A stretch of DNA of 64,000 bases. It comes from Alkalibacillus salilacus (lineage in GTDB: Bacteria > Bacillota > Bacilli > Bacillales > Alkalibacillaceae). The position numbers and the translations under genes are program-made. Of this stretch, positions 1 through 7,620 are shown one piece after another; within the stretch, counting starts at the first letter, position 1, and each line of letters opens with the position of its first letter. The notes under the pieces are model-generated. The model saw nothing but the letters and a program-made list of their open reading frames with translations. It was not told the origin of the DNA and did no database searches. Location: positions 90,813-154,812 of the forward strand of contig NZ_JAUSTQ010000006.1 of NCBI RefSeq assembly GCF_030812915.1, given 5' to 3'.

Positions 1-156
1 GAGTGCTAGTTAATCATTCTATTAAATATTTATATAAATCTAGATAAAAAGAAAATTATGTTAAAATTGGGTGTGAGAAATTAGTGTAAAAAGTTGTACT
101 TAAACTAGCGTTTGGAATTTTTGTGTAAAAAATCTAGAAAAAGTGGGTGTGAGAAG

Positions 157-519
157 TTGACAATTGATAAAGCAACTCTTAGAGAGCATCTAGAAAATAT
201 GGAGCGAAGTCATTTAAAGCCAGATAACCGAATTTCTAGTGACTTTTTTGAAGAATTGCTAGCAGATGATTTCATTGAATTTGGAAGTTCTGGGGGCGTT
301 AGTTATAAGAAGGATTGTATAGGAGAAGATGGAGTTGGGGTTCGAGACTTATCCCTTAATGACTTTGAAATAAGCCTACTATCTTCTGATGTTGTATTAG
401 CTACATACCGAGTTAAAGATAAAACACGCCAACAGGATACGTTAAGAAGTACCATCTGGAAATTTAGAGATGGTAGGTGGCAAATGTTCTTTCATCAGGG
501 CACGATCGTTAAACCGTGA
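157..519 (+). CDS. DUF4440 (SnoaL/NTF2-like) protein
   Basis: A small soluble protein of about 120 residues. The run EELLADDFIEFGSSG followed by a C-terminal WKFRDGRWQMFFHQGT is typical of DUF4440 proteins, which have the NTF2-like fold; many have no known substrate. The TTG start at 157 is chosen because GGGTGTGAG lies 3-5 bases upstream. The reading frame stays open to a TTG at 112, but that start has no ribosome site and would add 15 basic residues atypical of the family. It stands alone in an AT-rich accessory stretch with no obvious partner. Family assignment is fairly sure; the biochemical role is unknown. Confidence 0.7.
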   Translation: MTIDKATLREHLENMERSHLKPDNRISSDFFEELLADDFIEFGSSGGVSYKKDCIGEDGVGVRDLSLNDFEISLLSSDVVLATYRVKDKTRQQDTLRSTIWKFRDGRWQMFFHQGTIVKP

Positions 520-648
520 TAAAACTTATTTAAATATTATATTGTCTTCTTCGGAAATGCTAGCTTATTGTGTTAACGGATGTAATGTTGGTTGAAAAAG
601 ATAAAACTTTTACGGTTAGGTTTAATGCTAAATAAAGGGGAGAATAAT

Positions 649-1074
649 TTGAGGATTAAACTTATAGTGTTATTTTTGATCATTTTAATTGCTATAACTG
701 GTTGTTCAGAAGATGAACACGAACGTGAATTTACATTTGAAGGTGAATCAGATAATTGGTCAGTAAATATTACCGGGGTTTATTCCCAGGGGGCAGAGGA
801 TGTTTATGGAAATGCTGATGCGACATTCACCTATAAAGGAGAAGAGGATATAAGGTCCATCGTTATTAGTACATATACGACAGGAAATCGAGCAAAAATT
901 TCTAAAGAGTTGGATCATCTATCAGGTGACGAAAAAGTAGAATCTAACTATGGAAATTATCGGTTTTGGTTATTGAATGAGCAAGGTCATGATATTCTTG
1001 TCGATTTTAAGTGGAGGGAAGGGGATAAAAACTCTAAGAAAGAAGAAAAAATCACCTTAAGAAAAGTTGATTAA
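649..1074 (+). CDS. Hypothetical lipoprotein
   Basis: The product starts MRIKLIVLFLIILIAITGCS, a lipoprotein signal peptide with lipobox AITGC, so the mature part is probably lipid-anchored outside the cell membrane. About 120 acidic, beta-rich residues follow (motifs such as NWSVNITGVY). I do not recognise a family, though the layout resembles small FixG- or immunoglobulin-like lipoproteins of Bacillales. The TTG start is preceded by AAAGGGGAGA at 634-643. An upstream in-frame TTG at 592 has no comparable site and would bury the signal peptide. No operon partner is evident. Confidence 0.6.
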   Translation: MRIKLIVLFLIILIAITGCSEDEHEREFTFEGESDNWSVNITGVYSQGAEDVYGNADATFTYKGEEDIRSIVISTYTTGNRAKISKELDHLSGDEKVESNYGNYRFWLLNEQGHDILVDFKWREGDKNSKKEEKITLRKVD

Positions 1075-1204
1075 ATAATGTATTGAAAAGCCTATTGATT
1101 TTTCAATATAAAACGATTTTATTACAAAAATTATAAATCATGTTCTTAAACAGGTGGAGTAGTTATGTCTAATAAGTTGTAGAGTTGAAAAAAGGGGAGA
1201 TAAA

Positions 1205-1657
1205 ATGGGGGAAACAGAATGGGATATAGAAGAAGTTAAACATTTAAAAACGAAGCAATTAATCCAATTCAATCTTTTGATGCTGTTGTTATTCGTGCTG
1301 ATCGGTTATTTTGCCGAGAATAGAAATGTACTCGTTCTTTATGGAATGTTTTGTGTATTATTATGGATAATAGTAGCTGGCACTTTGTACATTCTAACGA
1401 CAGGAAAGTTTGTTGGTACAAAGACAAATAGGCGGGTGCAGGAGTTTGATAGAACTCAATTAGGAGAGAAACGCTGGAAAAGAAGAAGAATAATCGAGTT
1501 ACTTTTCATGAGTTTGTTAAGTATCATTGTCACAGTTTTAACGTTTGTTGAGGATTATGAAACTGCAATCTTTAACTTTCCTATCGATGCTTTTCCGTTT
1601 ATGGGTGCTTGGTTAGGCTTAAATATTGGAGAAATGATCAGAATACACAATTTGTAA
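1205..1657 (+). CDS. Hypothetical four-helix membrane protein
   Basis: A 150-residue protein with two pairs of predicted membrane helices, roughly residues 20-36, 43-65, 97-115 and 128-145, separated by a basic loop containing KTNRRVQEFDR and GEKRWKRRR. The basic loop should be cytoplasmic by the positive-inside rule. The ATG follows AAAAAGGGGAGATAAA, a strong ribosome site. No family is recognised. It is followed by a hairpin shared with the convergent gene, so it is probably transcribed alone or with the preceding lipoprotein gene. Confidence 0.5.
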   Translation: MGETEWDIEEVKHLKTKQLIQFNLLMLLLFVLIGYFAENRNVLVLYGMFCVLLWIIVAGTLYILTTGKFVGTKTNRRVQEFDRTQLGEKRWKRRRIIELLFMSLLSIIVTVLTFVEDYETAIFNFPIDAFPFMGAWLGLNIGEMIRIHNL

Positions 1658-1735
1658 GGGTGATTGAAATACTAGAAGGAGCCGTGTTCAAGTAACGAGT
1701 ACTGTCATTGAATCTGGAAATTAATGATTAAAAAA

Positions 1736-1757
1736 CGCTCAGAATATTTTCTGAGCG
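1736..1757. terminator. Bidirectional intrinsic terminator
   Basis: Nine-bp stem CGCTCAGAA / TTCTGAGCG with a 4-base loop, flanked by AAAAA on the left and CTTTAGTTTGTT on the right. It lies between two convergent genes and can serve both strands. Confidence 0.75.
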
Positions 1758-1809
1758 CTTTAGTTTGTTATTTATAAAGCGAAGCGGGGTGGACGAATTG
1801 GTTAATACA

Positions 1810-2958
1810 TTAAGTTGTTGTAGCATTCGCAATGGCTTCATTTAATTGACTAACAATATCATCGCCTTCTTCAATACCGATTGAAATACGAACGACGTAA
1901 TCATTAATGCCGAGATTTTCTTTTTCTGTATCCGTTAACGCTCGGTGCGAGGTCTTGCTTGGGTAGGACACAGTTGTTTCTACACCAGCTAATGTTGGAG
2001 CAATTTTGATCCAACCAAGTGATTTGAAAAATGTTGCTACATCGAGGTCATGTGCCAATTCAATCGTGACGATTGCACCATTGCCACGACTTGAAACATT
2101 CTTAGGGTAATAGACTTGCTTCACGCTATTATTTTCTTCGAGATGCATCGCCACTTGTTGAGCATTGGCAGATTGCTCACGCATACGTAAAGCCAGCGTT
2201 TTCGCCCCGCGTTCTGTTAGCCATGCCTCAAAAGGACTTAGATTCATACCAAGTCCAACAACTTTTTTGTTGGCTAGGGCGATTAAATCGTTATCCCCGA
2301 CTAAGACACCAGATGTCACATCGCTATGACCACCAATGTATTTCGTCGCACTATGTACAACTAAATCGATTCCCCATGTATAAGGGTTTAATAAATATGG
2401 GGTGGCGAATGTGTTGTCGACCATTGTTTTGAGGTTATGACCCTTTGCAATCTCGACGATTGTTTTTAAATTCTCGACACGTAAAAATGGATTAGTGATT
2501 GACTCTGTCATCAATAGCTTCGTGTTCGACTGAATTGCTTCTTTAATAGCATCAGAAGAACTAAAGTCGACTAACGTATACTCGATTCCTAAGCTTGATA
2601 ATTGTTTGGTAATTAATTGTTGCGTACCGCCATATAGATCCTGTGCCGCGACAATGTGCTCGCCTGCTTGAACGACGGATAAAATTCCGGCCATAATCGC
2701 CGAAATGCCAGAAGAGGACGCAACCCCAGCTGGTGCTTGTTCAAGCTGGGCAATGGTTTGGCCTAATTCTGCGTTGTTGGGATTGTTCTCGCGTGTATAA
2801 AGATACGGCACCTCACCATCGTAATACTGTTCGATGTGGTCAAGGTCGTTAAATGTAAAGGCTGAAGTTTGATAGATCGGCGTTGTTTTCGATGTCGTTG
2901 CTTCAGACTGATTAATTTGTTGATGCACGATTTGTGTATGGAATGATTGTTTGGTCAT
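1810..2958 (-). CDS. Trans-sulfuration family PLP enzyme (cystathionine synthase/lyase type)
   Basis: A cytosolic Cys/Met-metabolism PLP enzyme of 382 residues, the usual family length. The PLP lysine is K206 in HSATKYIGGHSD, and YTRENNPN near residue 55 is the cofactor phosphate-binding region. Members include cystathionine gamma-synthase, gamma-lyase and beta-lyase; these cannot be separated safely by eye, so no symbol is given. The ATG at 2958 is preferred because GAGGTG lies seven bases upstream; the GTG three codons earlier is part of that ribosome site. It is monocistronic, and its promoter region carries a perfect dyad (2977-3001) that may bind a repressor. Confidence 0.85.
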   Translation of the reverse strand: MTKQSFHTQIVHQQINQSEATTSKTTPIYQTSAFTFNDLDHIEQYYDGEVPYLYTRENNPNNAELGQTIAQLEQAPAGVASSSGISAIMAGILSVVQAGEHIVAAQDLYGGTQQLITKQLSSLGIEYTLVDFSSSDAIKEAIQSNTKLLMTESITNPFLRVENLKTIVEIAKGHNLKTMVDNTFATPYLLNPYTWGIDLVVHSATKYIGGHSDVTSGVLVGDNDLIALANKKVVGLGMNLSPFEAWLTERGAKTLALRMREQSANAQQVAMHLEENNSVKQVYYPKNVSSRGNGAIVTIELAHDLDVATFFKSLGWIKIAPTLAGVETTVSYPSKTSHRALTDTEKENLGINDYVVRISIGIEEGDDIVSQLNEAIANATTT

Positions 2959-2976
2959 TTGTTTCACCTCGTTGTC

Positions 2977-3001
2977 GTTATACTATGATTTATAGTATAA
3001 C
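2977..3001. promoter_or_regulatory. Perfect inverted repeat upstream of the trans-sulfuration gene
   Basis: The sequence reads GTTATACTAT, a 5-base spacer, then ATAGTATAAC: two perfect 10-base arms. It lies 18 bp upstream of the start codon, where a repressor would block initiation, and its arms also contain TATACT-like -10 sequence. The binding protein is not identified. The spacing does not obviously match a CymR site. Confidence 0.5.
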
Positions 3002-3027
3002 CGATACGACTAAGTCGCTGTCAAAAG

Positions 3028-4002
3028 TTAATCACCGTTACGAATCGTATTGTTAACCATGACATAATCAACTGTTCTTAGTGCTTCGAGAGTTGTGCCA
3101 CCTGCATAAGAGATCGCTGACTGTAAATCTTCAGTCATGCTTTGCAAAGTGTCTTGTAGAGCGCCTTTATATGGTACATGGAGTTTCTTACCTTCGACAT
3201 TTTTTCGTTCGCCTTTTTGAAATTCAGAAGCAGAGCCGAAATAAGTCTTAAAGGTAGTACCTTCTACAGTCACGAGTTCACCAGGAGATTCATCATGGCC
3301 AGCGAAAAGTGATCCAATCATCACCATAGATGCGCCGAAACGAATTGATTTAGCAATATCACCGTGAGTGCGAATGCCGCCGTCTGCGATAATCGGTTTG
3401 GTGGCCACTTCAGCGCACCACTGAATAGCGTTTAATTGCCACCCACCTGTACCGAAGCCAGTTTTTAACTTCGTGATACAAGCCTTCCCAGGTCCAATTC
3501 CAATTTTAGTAGCATCAGCACCTGCTTCTTCTAAATCTTTTACACCCTCAGGCGTGCCGACATTACCCGCGATGACAAAACTGTTAGGTAGTTCACGCTT
3601 AATCGTTTGAATCATATGAATGACTGCGTCGGAATGCCCGTGAGCAACGTCAATTGTAATATAGTCTGGTTCGAGTTCTGCAGCAGCTAAATCTTGGATA
3701 AGCATGATCTCTTCTTCTTTGACACCAATACTTATAGATGCAATTAGCCCTTCTTGTTTCATTGTTTGCACGAAATTGAAACGACGTTCAGGGTTAAAAC
3801 GATGCATGATATAGAAGTAATGGTTTTGGGCTAGGGTTTGAGCTAGGTCTTCATCGATCACCGTTTGCATATTGGCTGGTACGGCAGGAAGACGAAACCA
3901 GTGTGGACCAAATTGAATAGATGGATCACATTCCTTACGGCTTTGGACAATACATTTATTCGGGATTAATTGAATATCTTCATAATCGAAACATGTGTTC
4001 AT
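3028..4002 (-). CDS. guaC: GMP reductase
   Basis: Converts GMP to IMP with NADPH, returning guanine nucleotides to the purine pool. The protein is a 324-residue TIM barrel of the IMPDH/GMPR family. The catalytic cysteine is C175 in [11 protein letters not shown], preceded by [10 protein letters not shown] and followed by [12 protein letters not shown] and the phosphate-binding [11 protein letters not shown]. There is no CBS insert, which separates it from IMP dehydrogenase. The ATG follows TAGGAGTGATTTATC. Two inverted CGAA-core elements upstream (4021-4056) resemble a PurR operator. It is monocistronic. Confidence 0.95.
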   Translation of the reverse strand: MNTCFDYEDIQLIPNKCIVQSRKECDPSIQFGPHWFRLPAVPANMQTVIDEDLAQTLAQNHYFYIMHRFNPERRFNFVQTMKQEGLIASISIGVKEEEIMLIQDLAAAELEPDYITIDVAHGHSDAVIHMIQTIKRELPNSFVIAGNVGTPEGVKDLEEAGADATKIGIGPGKACITKLKTGFGTGGWQLNAIQWCAEVATKPIIADGGIRTHGDIAKSIRFGASMVMIGSLFAGHDESPGELVTVEGTTFKTYFGSASEFQKGERKNVEGKKLHVPYKGALQDTLQSMTEDLQSAISYAGGTTLEALRTVDYVMVNNTIRNGD

Positions 4003-4018
4003 GATAAATCACTCCTAA

Positions 4019-4058
4019 AAACGAATGTTTTATAATCTTTGTTGGTTTTTGTTCGCTC
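4019..4058. promoter_or_regulatory. Candidate PurR operator (two PurBox-like sites) of guaC
   Basis: On the + strand, AAAACGAATGTTT and TTTTTGTTCGCTCC give inverted CGAA/TTCG cores separated by 26 bases. B. subtilis PurR binds two inverted PurBoxes (core CCGAAC) whose cores have about this spacing, and PurR controls guaC there. Each box departs from consensus, so this is a moderate call. Confidence 0.45.
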
Positions 4059-4161
4059 CAAGTAATACGATAACGGATTGAGTATAATAATTCAATAGGC
4101 TTGAGGTAAAAAATGAACTTTATTATAAGTTTAATTAAAATTGTTCGGTTTTTAATCAAAA

Positions 4162-4188
4162 AACCTACATCTAGTTGAGATGTAGGTT
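4162..4188 (-). terminator. Intrinsic terminator of the histidine phosphatase gene
   Basis: Eleven-bp perfect stem AACCTACATCT / AGATGTAGGTT with a 5-base loop, followed on the minus strand by TTTTTTGATT. It overlaps the stop codon of the upstream gene. Confidence 0.85.
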
Positions 4189-4726
4189 AGTAAGGTTGCC
4201 AAATTCTTTCGATTGTAGTATCCGTTTCAGAAATCGTTAATAGATGAACATCTGGGTTTGTGAGACGAGAGAAGGCAGCCCCGTAACCGAAATGGTGGAA
4301 CAGCAGTGGAATAATGCCACCGTGAGATACAATAGCTGTTGGGGTGTTAGACTGTTTCTTAATATCATCTATGGCCTCAATCGCACGCTTTCGTTTATTT
4401 TCTGGCGAATCAGTTTCGATTGGTGTGAACGAGACATCTTGAAATTGATTGTTTAAATGTGTGAGCCATCGTGAAAATTGCCTCTCTTTAATTAATCCTT
4501 CGCTAATTCTTCGATCTAGTTCAATCGGATAACCGTGTTCTCGGGCGAAGGGTTCAATCGTATGGACAGCACGTATAAATGGGCTGGTTACAATTCGATC
4601 GATCTCGTATTGATTTAAAAATTTAGCTAAACTGTCTGCTTGATGTTCACCTATTGTGGTTAGGGGTGCTTCAGGTTCTTGACCAGTCGCTTGTGCATGA
4701 CGAATGATATAAATATGTTGTGTCAT
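4187..4726 (-). CDS. Histidine phosphatase (phosphoglycerate mutase-like) family protein
   Basis: A 179-residue cytosolic phosphatase. The catalytic phospho-histidine motif is IYIIRHAQATG near the N-terminus (RHA instead of the classic RHG), and the second histidine is in AIVSHGGIIPLLFHH. TSPFIRAVHT supplies the conserved arginine. Similar Bacillales proteins are broad-specificity phosphatases rather than glycolytic mutases, and the substrate cannot be told here. The ATG follows GAGGTGATCAA. It is a single gene ending in a strong hairpin. Confidence 0.85.
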   Translation of the reverse strand: MTQHIYIIRHAQATGQEPEAPLTTIGEHQADSLAKFLNQYEIDRIVTSPFIRAVHTIEPFAREHGYPIELDRRISEGLIKERQFSRWLTHLNNQFQDVSFTPIETDSPENKRKRAIEAIDDIKKQSNTPTAIVSHGGIIPLLFHHFGYGAAFSRLTNPDVHLLTISETDTTIERIWQPY

Positions 4727-4840
4727 TTGATCACCTCAGTATCTGATTATTTCCCGATGGAGCTAAAGACTAAACGTTGTGTTGTCATAACAATTATGTA
4801 ACAATTAAACTATCATTTTCGAAAGAAAGGCTGATATTTG

Positions 4841-5305
4841 ATGTTGCAATGGCAAGAAGAGCGAGTGATTCCTGTCCATATTGATTATGTATGGACGTTA
4901 TTTCAACCAGATCAACTTCAACGAATTATGCCAAACGTTGTGAAGCACGAAATAATTGAAGGTGAGCCGGGTGTAGTCGGCGCAAAATACGAACAATCTT
5001 ATCAAGAAGGGAAACGTATTGAGACATACATTGTTGAAACGATTAAACATAGCGACCAACCAGATGAAAAAAATTGGCGTATTCAGTTTTCGATTGGAAA
5101 GGCATTTAAAATTGAAACCGAATATACACTGAAAAAACAAAGTGAATCAGAGACACTTTTTATTTATGAAGGGCAAAATGAAGGGACTAATTGGTTCGGA
5201 AAATTGATGATGAAGCTGATGTCTCGAAAAAGTAATGATCAAGTACTCACGACGTTTATGGAACGCGTCGAAGAAGAAGCTAAAAAAGAAGCGGGTAAAG
5301 CGTAG
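4841..5305 (+). CDS. SRPBCC/START-like lipid-binding fold protein
   Basis: About 154 residues with the SRPBCC (polyketide cyclase / CoxG-like) pattern: an N-terminal strand WQEERVIPVHIDYVWTLFQ, the segment QRIMPNVVKHEIIEGEPG, and a long C-terminal helix ending KEEAGKA. Members bind hydrophobic ligands in a helix-grip cavity; no catalytic residues are evident. ATG 4841 is ten bases after GAAAGG; a TTG directly before it is an equally possible start. It is convergent with the yjbQ-like gene and shares a hairpin with it. Confidence 0.7.
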   Translation: MLQWQEERVIPVHIDYVWTLFQPDQLQRIMPNVVKHEIIEGEPGVVGAKYEQSYQEGKRIETYIVETIKHSDQPDEKNWRIQFSIGKAFKIETEYTLKKQSESETLFIYEGQNEGTNWFGKLMMKLMSRKSNDQVLTTFMERVEEEAKKEAGKA

Positions 5306-5321
5306 TCATTTGGCTACGCTT
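5298..5321. terminator. Hairpin between convergent genes
   Basis: Eight-bp stem AAGCGTAG / CTACGCTT with an 8-base loop, overlapping the stop codon of the + strand gene. The T-rich tail is weak on both sides, so efficiency is uncertain. Confidence 0.5.
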
Positions 5322-5326
5322 TGTCA

Positions 5327-5725
5327 TTACCCGATCACTTTTGCAATAAATTTGCGGTTACGTGGACCGTCAAATTCACAGAAATAAAGGCCTTGCCAGG
5401 TGCCTAAGACGAGTTCACCTTGATCAATAATCAATGTTTGAGCATGGCCGACTGTGCTTGTCTTCATATGTGCAGCTGTATTGCCTTCCATATGACGGTC
5501 TTGTGAGTCATTCCAAGGATAAAGTTCACGGAATCGTCTAAGCATATCCGTTTTGACATCAGGATCGGCGTTTTCGTTCACGGTTAAACCAGCTGTGGTA
5601 TGCATGGAGCTAACAACAATAACGCCGTCTTGTAAGCCAATCTGCTTGATCCATGATCTGATTTCGTCAGTGACATCAACCATTTGGTCATGATGGTCTG
5701 TTTTGAGTTGGAATGTTTTTAACAT
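5327..5725 (-). CDS. YjbQ family (UPF0047) protein
   Basis: A 132-residue protein with the hallmarks of the YjbQ/UPF0047 family: [30 protein letters not shown] and a closing [18 protein letters not shown]. The family forms trimers with a metal or phosphate site built from the conserved histidines; weak thiamine-phosphate synthase activity has been reported for relatives, and the physiological role remains open. Full length. The ATG follows AAAGGAGAAATCAAT. It is an isolated gene. Confidence 0.9.
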   Translation of the reverse strand: MLKTFQLKTDHHDQMVDVTDEIRSWIKQIGLQDGVIVVSSMHTTAGLTVNENADPDVKTDMLRRFRELYPWNDSQDRHMEGNTAAHMKTSTVGHAQTLIIDQGELVLGTWQGLYFCEFDGPRNRKFIAKVIG

Positions 5726-5796
5726 ATTGATTTCTCCTTTAGAAAAAAGTTTGATTTTATCTTAACATGAATGAGAGCTAAATGAGGTGACGTTTG

Positions 5797-5994
5797 ATGA
5801 CAGGTTTAGTAATAGCAATCGTGATCTTAGGTGTTATGAGCTTACTGCTTTATTTAACACCAACATTTTTTGCGATCAATAATCAGCATCCGCATCGTAC
5901 CTTGATTGTTGTTGCTAATCTATTAATTGGATGGACGTTAGTGGCCTGGATTGGTCTACTAGTCTGGTCAATGAAACCTGAATGGCAGTTTTAA
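5797..5994 (+). CDS. Superinfection-immunity family small membrane protein
   Basis: A 65-residue protein with two membrane helices (residues 3-23 and about 36-58) joined by a short polar loop with NNQHPHRT. The second helix, ANLLIGWTLVAWIGLLVWSM, matches the conserved core of the T4 Imm-like 'superinfection immunity' family. In cellular genomes these small proteins are common and need not have any phage role. ATG 5797 is seven bases after GAGGTG; a TTG directly before it is in frame. The GC-rich repeat starts about 55 bases downstream. Confidence 0.7.
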   Translation: MTGLVIAIVILGVMSLLLYLTPTFFAINNQHPHRTLIVVANLLIGWTLVAWIGLLVWSMKPEWQF

Positions 5995-6049
5995 TAGTGG
6001 TGATTTTAAATGACAACCTTTGTTAAAGTCCGTTGTCGAGATTGTGATA

Positions 6050-6225
6050 CGCTCCCGGTGGACGCTTTCCGCGGGCACAGCTCGAGCCTCCTCAGCCAAA
6101 AAGCGCAGCCTGCGGGGTCTCGAGACTCGTGCTATTCCCGTGACGACCCGGACGGTCTAATGTCGACGTTGGTCACAGGACGTGACCGTTTTTAGCCGAC
6201 CAGGAGTCGCCACCTTCGCTTCTCA
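6050..6225. repeat. GC-rich palindromic intergenic repeat element
   Basis: A block of about 175 bp whose composition contrasts sharply with its AT-rich surroundings. It opens with CTCCCGGTGGACGCTTTCCG and closes with CAGGAGTCGCCACCTTCGCT. From memory, blocks of this kind (GGACGCTTTCCGCGGGCAC near one end, CAGGAGTC near the other) occur as dispersed intergenic repeats in many Bacillaceae. Internally GCACAGCTCGAGCC pairs imperfectly with GGTCTCGAGACTCGTGC to form a long hairpin. The 61-codon frame across it is not considered real. It is probably a non-autonomous repeat, with no transposase nearby. Confidence 0.65.
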
Positions 6226-6408
6226 CAATTCAACAACTTAGTGCTAGATCAATATAAAAGCAATGCTAAACTTTAACAGAGACGAACGACAAAGACACTT
6301 GAATAACTTACCAAAAAGCTATGAAATCCTGTTGTGTCAGGAATTTGAATGATTCTGAGTAGCATCCATAATTTGGTTTCCTTAATACTCTTGTCCTGTT
6401 GCGAGGTC

Positions 6409-6436
6409 ACCCCCCATACTGATAGGCGTTGGGGGT
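6409..6436 (+). other. Leader hairpin before the CAP-domain gene
   Basis: ACCCCC at 6409-6414 can pair with GGGGGT at 6431-6436, leaving a 16-base loop eight bases before the ribosome site. It could affect translation or stabilise the mRNA. Nothing else is recognised between the GC-rich repeat and this point (6226-6400). Confidence 0.35.
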
Positions 6437-6455
6437 CAACAAAAAGGAGGAACTT

Positions 6456-7112
6456 ATGATGTTAAGAACAACAGGATTAACGATCTTAATGGTCATGTTG
6501 TCAGTGGTGTTTGTTGTCACACCAAGTTCAGCTGATATTGAACAACAGTATGAACAAGTACAATTCAATAATACAAATTGGTTCAATGTTTGGGATTGGT
6601 TTAACCAGCCTGAGCAGAATCAAAACACCGATCAAACTGATCAACAAGAAACAGAGCAAGAACAAGCGAATGATCAAATAGAAGAATCTAATCAAACAGA
6701 TCAAGAGCAAGTCGATCAGTCAACAGAAGGGCATTCATTCGAAGAACAGGTTGTCAATCTAGTGAATGAAGAAAGAGAGAAACGTGGGTTACAACCTTTA
6801 ACACGTTCACAGGAACTAAGTAACGTGGCTCGCGATAAATCACAAGACATGGCGAACCAAGGTTACTTCAGTCACCAGTCGCCGACGTATGGTTCTCCAT
6901 TTGATATGATGTCAGATTACGGAATCGATTACCGTCGTGCTGGGGAGAACATTGCGCAAGGACAGCGCTCTCCAGAGTCTGTTATGCAAGGTTGGATGAA
7001 TAGTGAAGGGCACCGCGAAAACATCTTAAACGACCAATTCACGCATATCGGCGTTGGCTATGTAGAATCACAAGGAACAACGTATTGGACACAAATGTTC
7101 ATTACTAAATAG
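6456..7112 (+). CDS. Secreted CAP-domain (SCP/PR1-like) protein, copy 1
   Basis: A 218-residue exported protein. A signal peptide (MMLRTTGLTILMVMLSVVFV, cleavage probably after SSA) precedes a Gln/Asn/Glu-rich low-complexity linker (about residues 35-95). A YkwD-type CAP domain runs to the C-terminus with VVNLVNEEREKRGL, GYFSHQSPTYGSPFDMM, RRAGENIAQG and WMNSEGHRENIL. The H, E and H of the CAP cavity are present. The role of bacterial CAP proteins is not settled; spore or cell-wall association is common. The ATG follows AAGGAGG by five bases. A very similar domain is encoded 0.5 kb downstream beyond a tRNA. Confidence 0.85.
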   Translation: MMLRTTGLTILMVMLSVVFVVTPSSADIEQQYEQVQFNNTNWFNVWDWFNQPEQNQNTDQTDQQETEQEQANDQIEESNQTDQEQVDQSTEGHSFEEQVVNLVNEEREKRGLQPLTRSQELSNVARDKSQDMANQGYFSHQSPTYGSPFDMMSDYGIDYRRAGENIAQGQRSPESVMQGWMNSEGHRENILNDQFTHIGVGYVESQGTTYWTQMFITK

Positions 7113-7125
7113 AAGCTCATAGAAT

Positions 7126-7153
7126 GAGGATGTGCTATTAGTGCATCCTCTTT
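7126..7153 (+). terminator. Intrinsic terminator after CAP gene 1
   Basis: Ten-bp stem GAGGATGTGC / GTGCATCCTC (two G-T pairs) with loop TATTA, followed by TTTAATTTTG. Confidence 0.75.
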
Positions 7154-7159
7154 AATTTT

Positions 7160-7183
7160 GAAATAACTTCTCTAAGTTATTTC
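7160..7183. repeat. Perfect AT-rich inverted repeat
   Basis: GAAATAACTT and AAGTTATTTC, ten perfect bases each around CTCT, directly after the terminator. There is no T-tract behind it. Related GAAAT / ATTTC words recur in the next 80 bases. It could be a binding site or a second terminator-like hairpin. Confidence 0.4.
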
Positions 7184-7294
7184 AATACTAAGTTGATTTA
7201 TGAGATAAATTCGATTGATTATTTCAAAACTGAGGGGAAATTTGAAATTAATTCGAAATCTACCTAAGTTCTTTAAAGCGAATAAGTCGTGTGC

Positions 7295-7300
7295 TATAAT
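7295..7300 (+). promoter_or_regulatory. Extended -10 promoter of tRNA-Ala
   Basis: TGCTATAAT forms an extended -10 element about 18 bases before the mature tRNA 5' end. The -35 region (CTTTAA) is poor, as is usual when the TG extension is present. Confidence 0.6.
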
Positions 7301-7318
7301 ATTTTTGGAATTGAATAC

Positions 7319-7391
7319 GGGGCATTAGCTCAGCAGGGAGAGCGTCGTGCTGGCAGCGCGAAGGTCATCGGTTCGAGCCCGATATGCTCCA
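7319..7391 (+). tRNA. tRNA-Ala (GGC)
   Basis: A complete cloverleaf. The acceptor is GGGGCAT paired with ATGCTCC (one G-U), the D arm AGCTCAGCAGGGAGAGC, the anticodon stem TCGTG / CGCGA with loop CTGGCAG reading anticodon GGC, and the T arm ATCGG TTCGAGC CCGAT. The discriminator is A and the CCA end is not encoded. It stands alone with its own promoter and terminator rather than in a tRNA cluster. It should read GCC and GCU alanine codons. Confidence 0.93.
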
Positions 7392-7398
7392 TCGATCA

Positions 7399-7430
7399 AC
7401 ACAAGCGGAACATTCTGGCTTGTGTTTTTT
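7399..7430 (+). terminator. Intrinsic terminator after tRNA-Ala
   Basis: Eight-bp stem ACACAAGC / GCTTGTGT followed by TTTTTT. Confidence 0.85.
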
Positions 7431-7620
7431 AATAAAACCACAACTGACTTACTCGTACTAATAGGAAGATTAATGTCAATTCAGTAGACTATTTTCATGA
7501 TCTCAATATCAAGTCCTCCCACTCGTGCATCATTTTTTCGATTTCCCAAGCTTTTCATGTTAATTATAGGGAGAAATAGCGTATAATGTAGTTAGTTACT
7601 ATACAGAAGGGGCCATAACT

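Noticed and set aside
4003..4140. Purine riboswitch ahead of guaC
   Set aside because: None of the conserved purine-aptamer core is present in the leader; a PurR-type operator fits better.
6010..6195. Open frame of 61 codons crossing the GC-rich repeat
   Set aside because: No ribosome site, composition driven by the palindromic repeat, and unlike any protein family.
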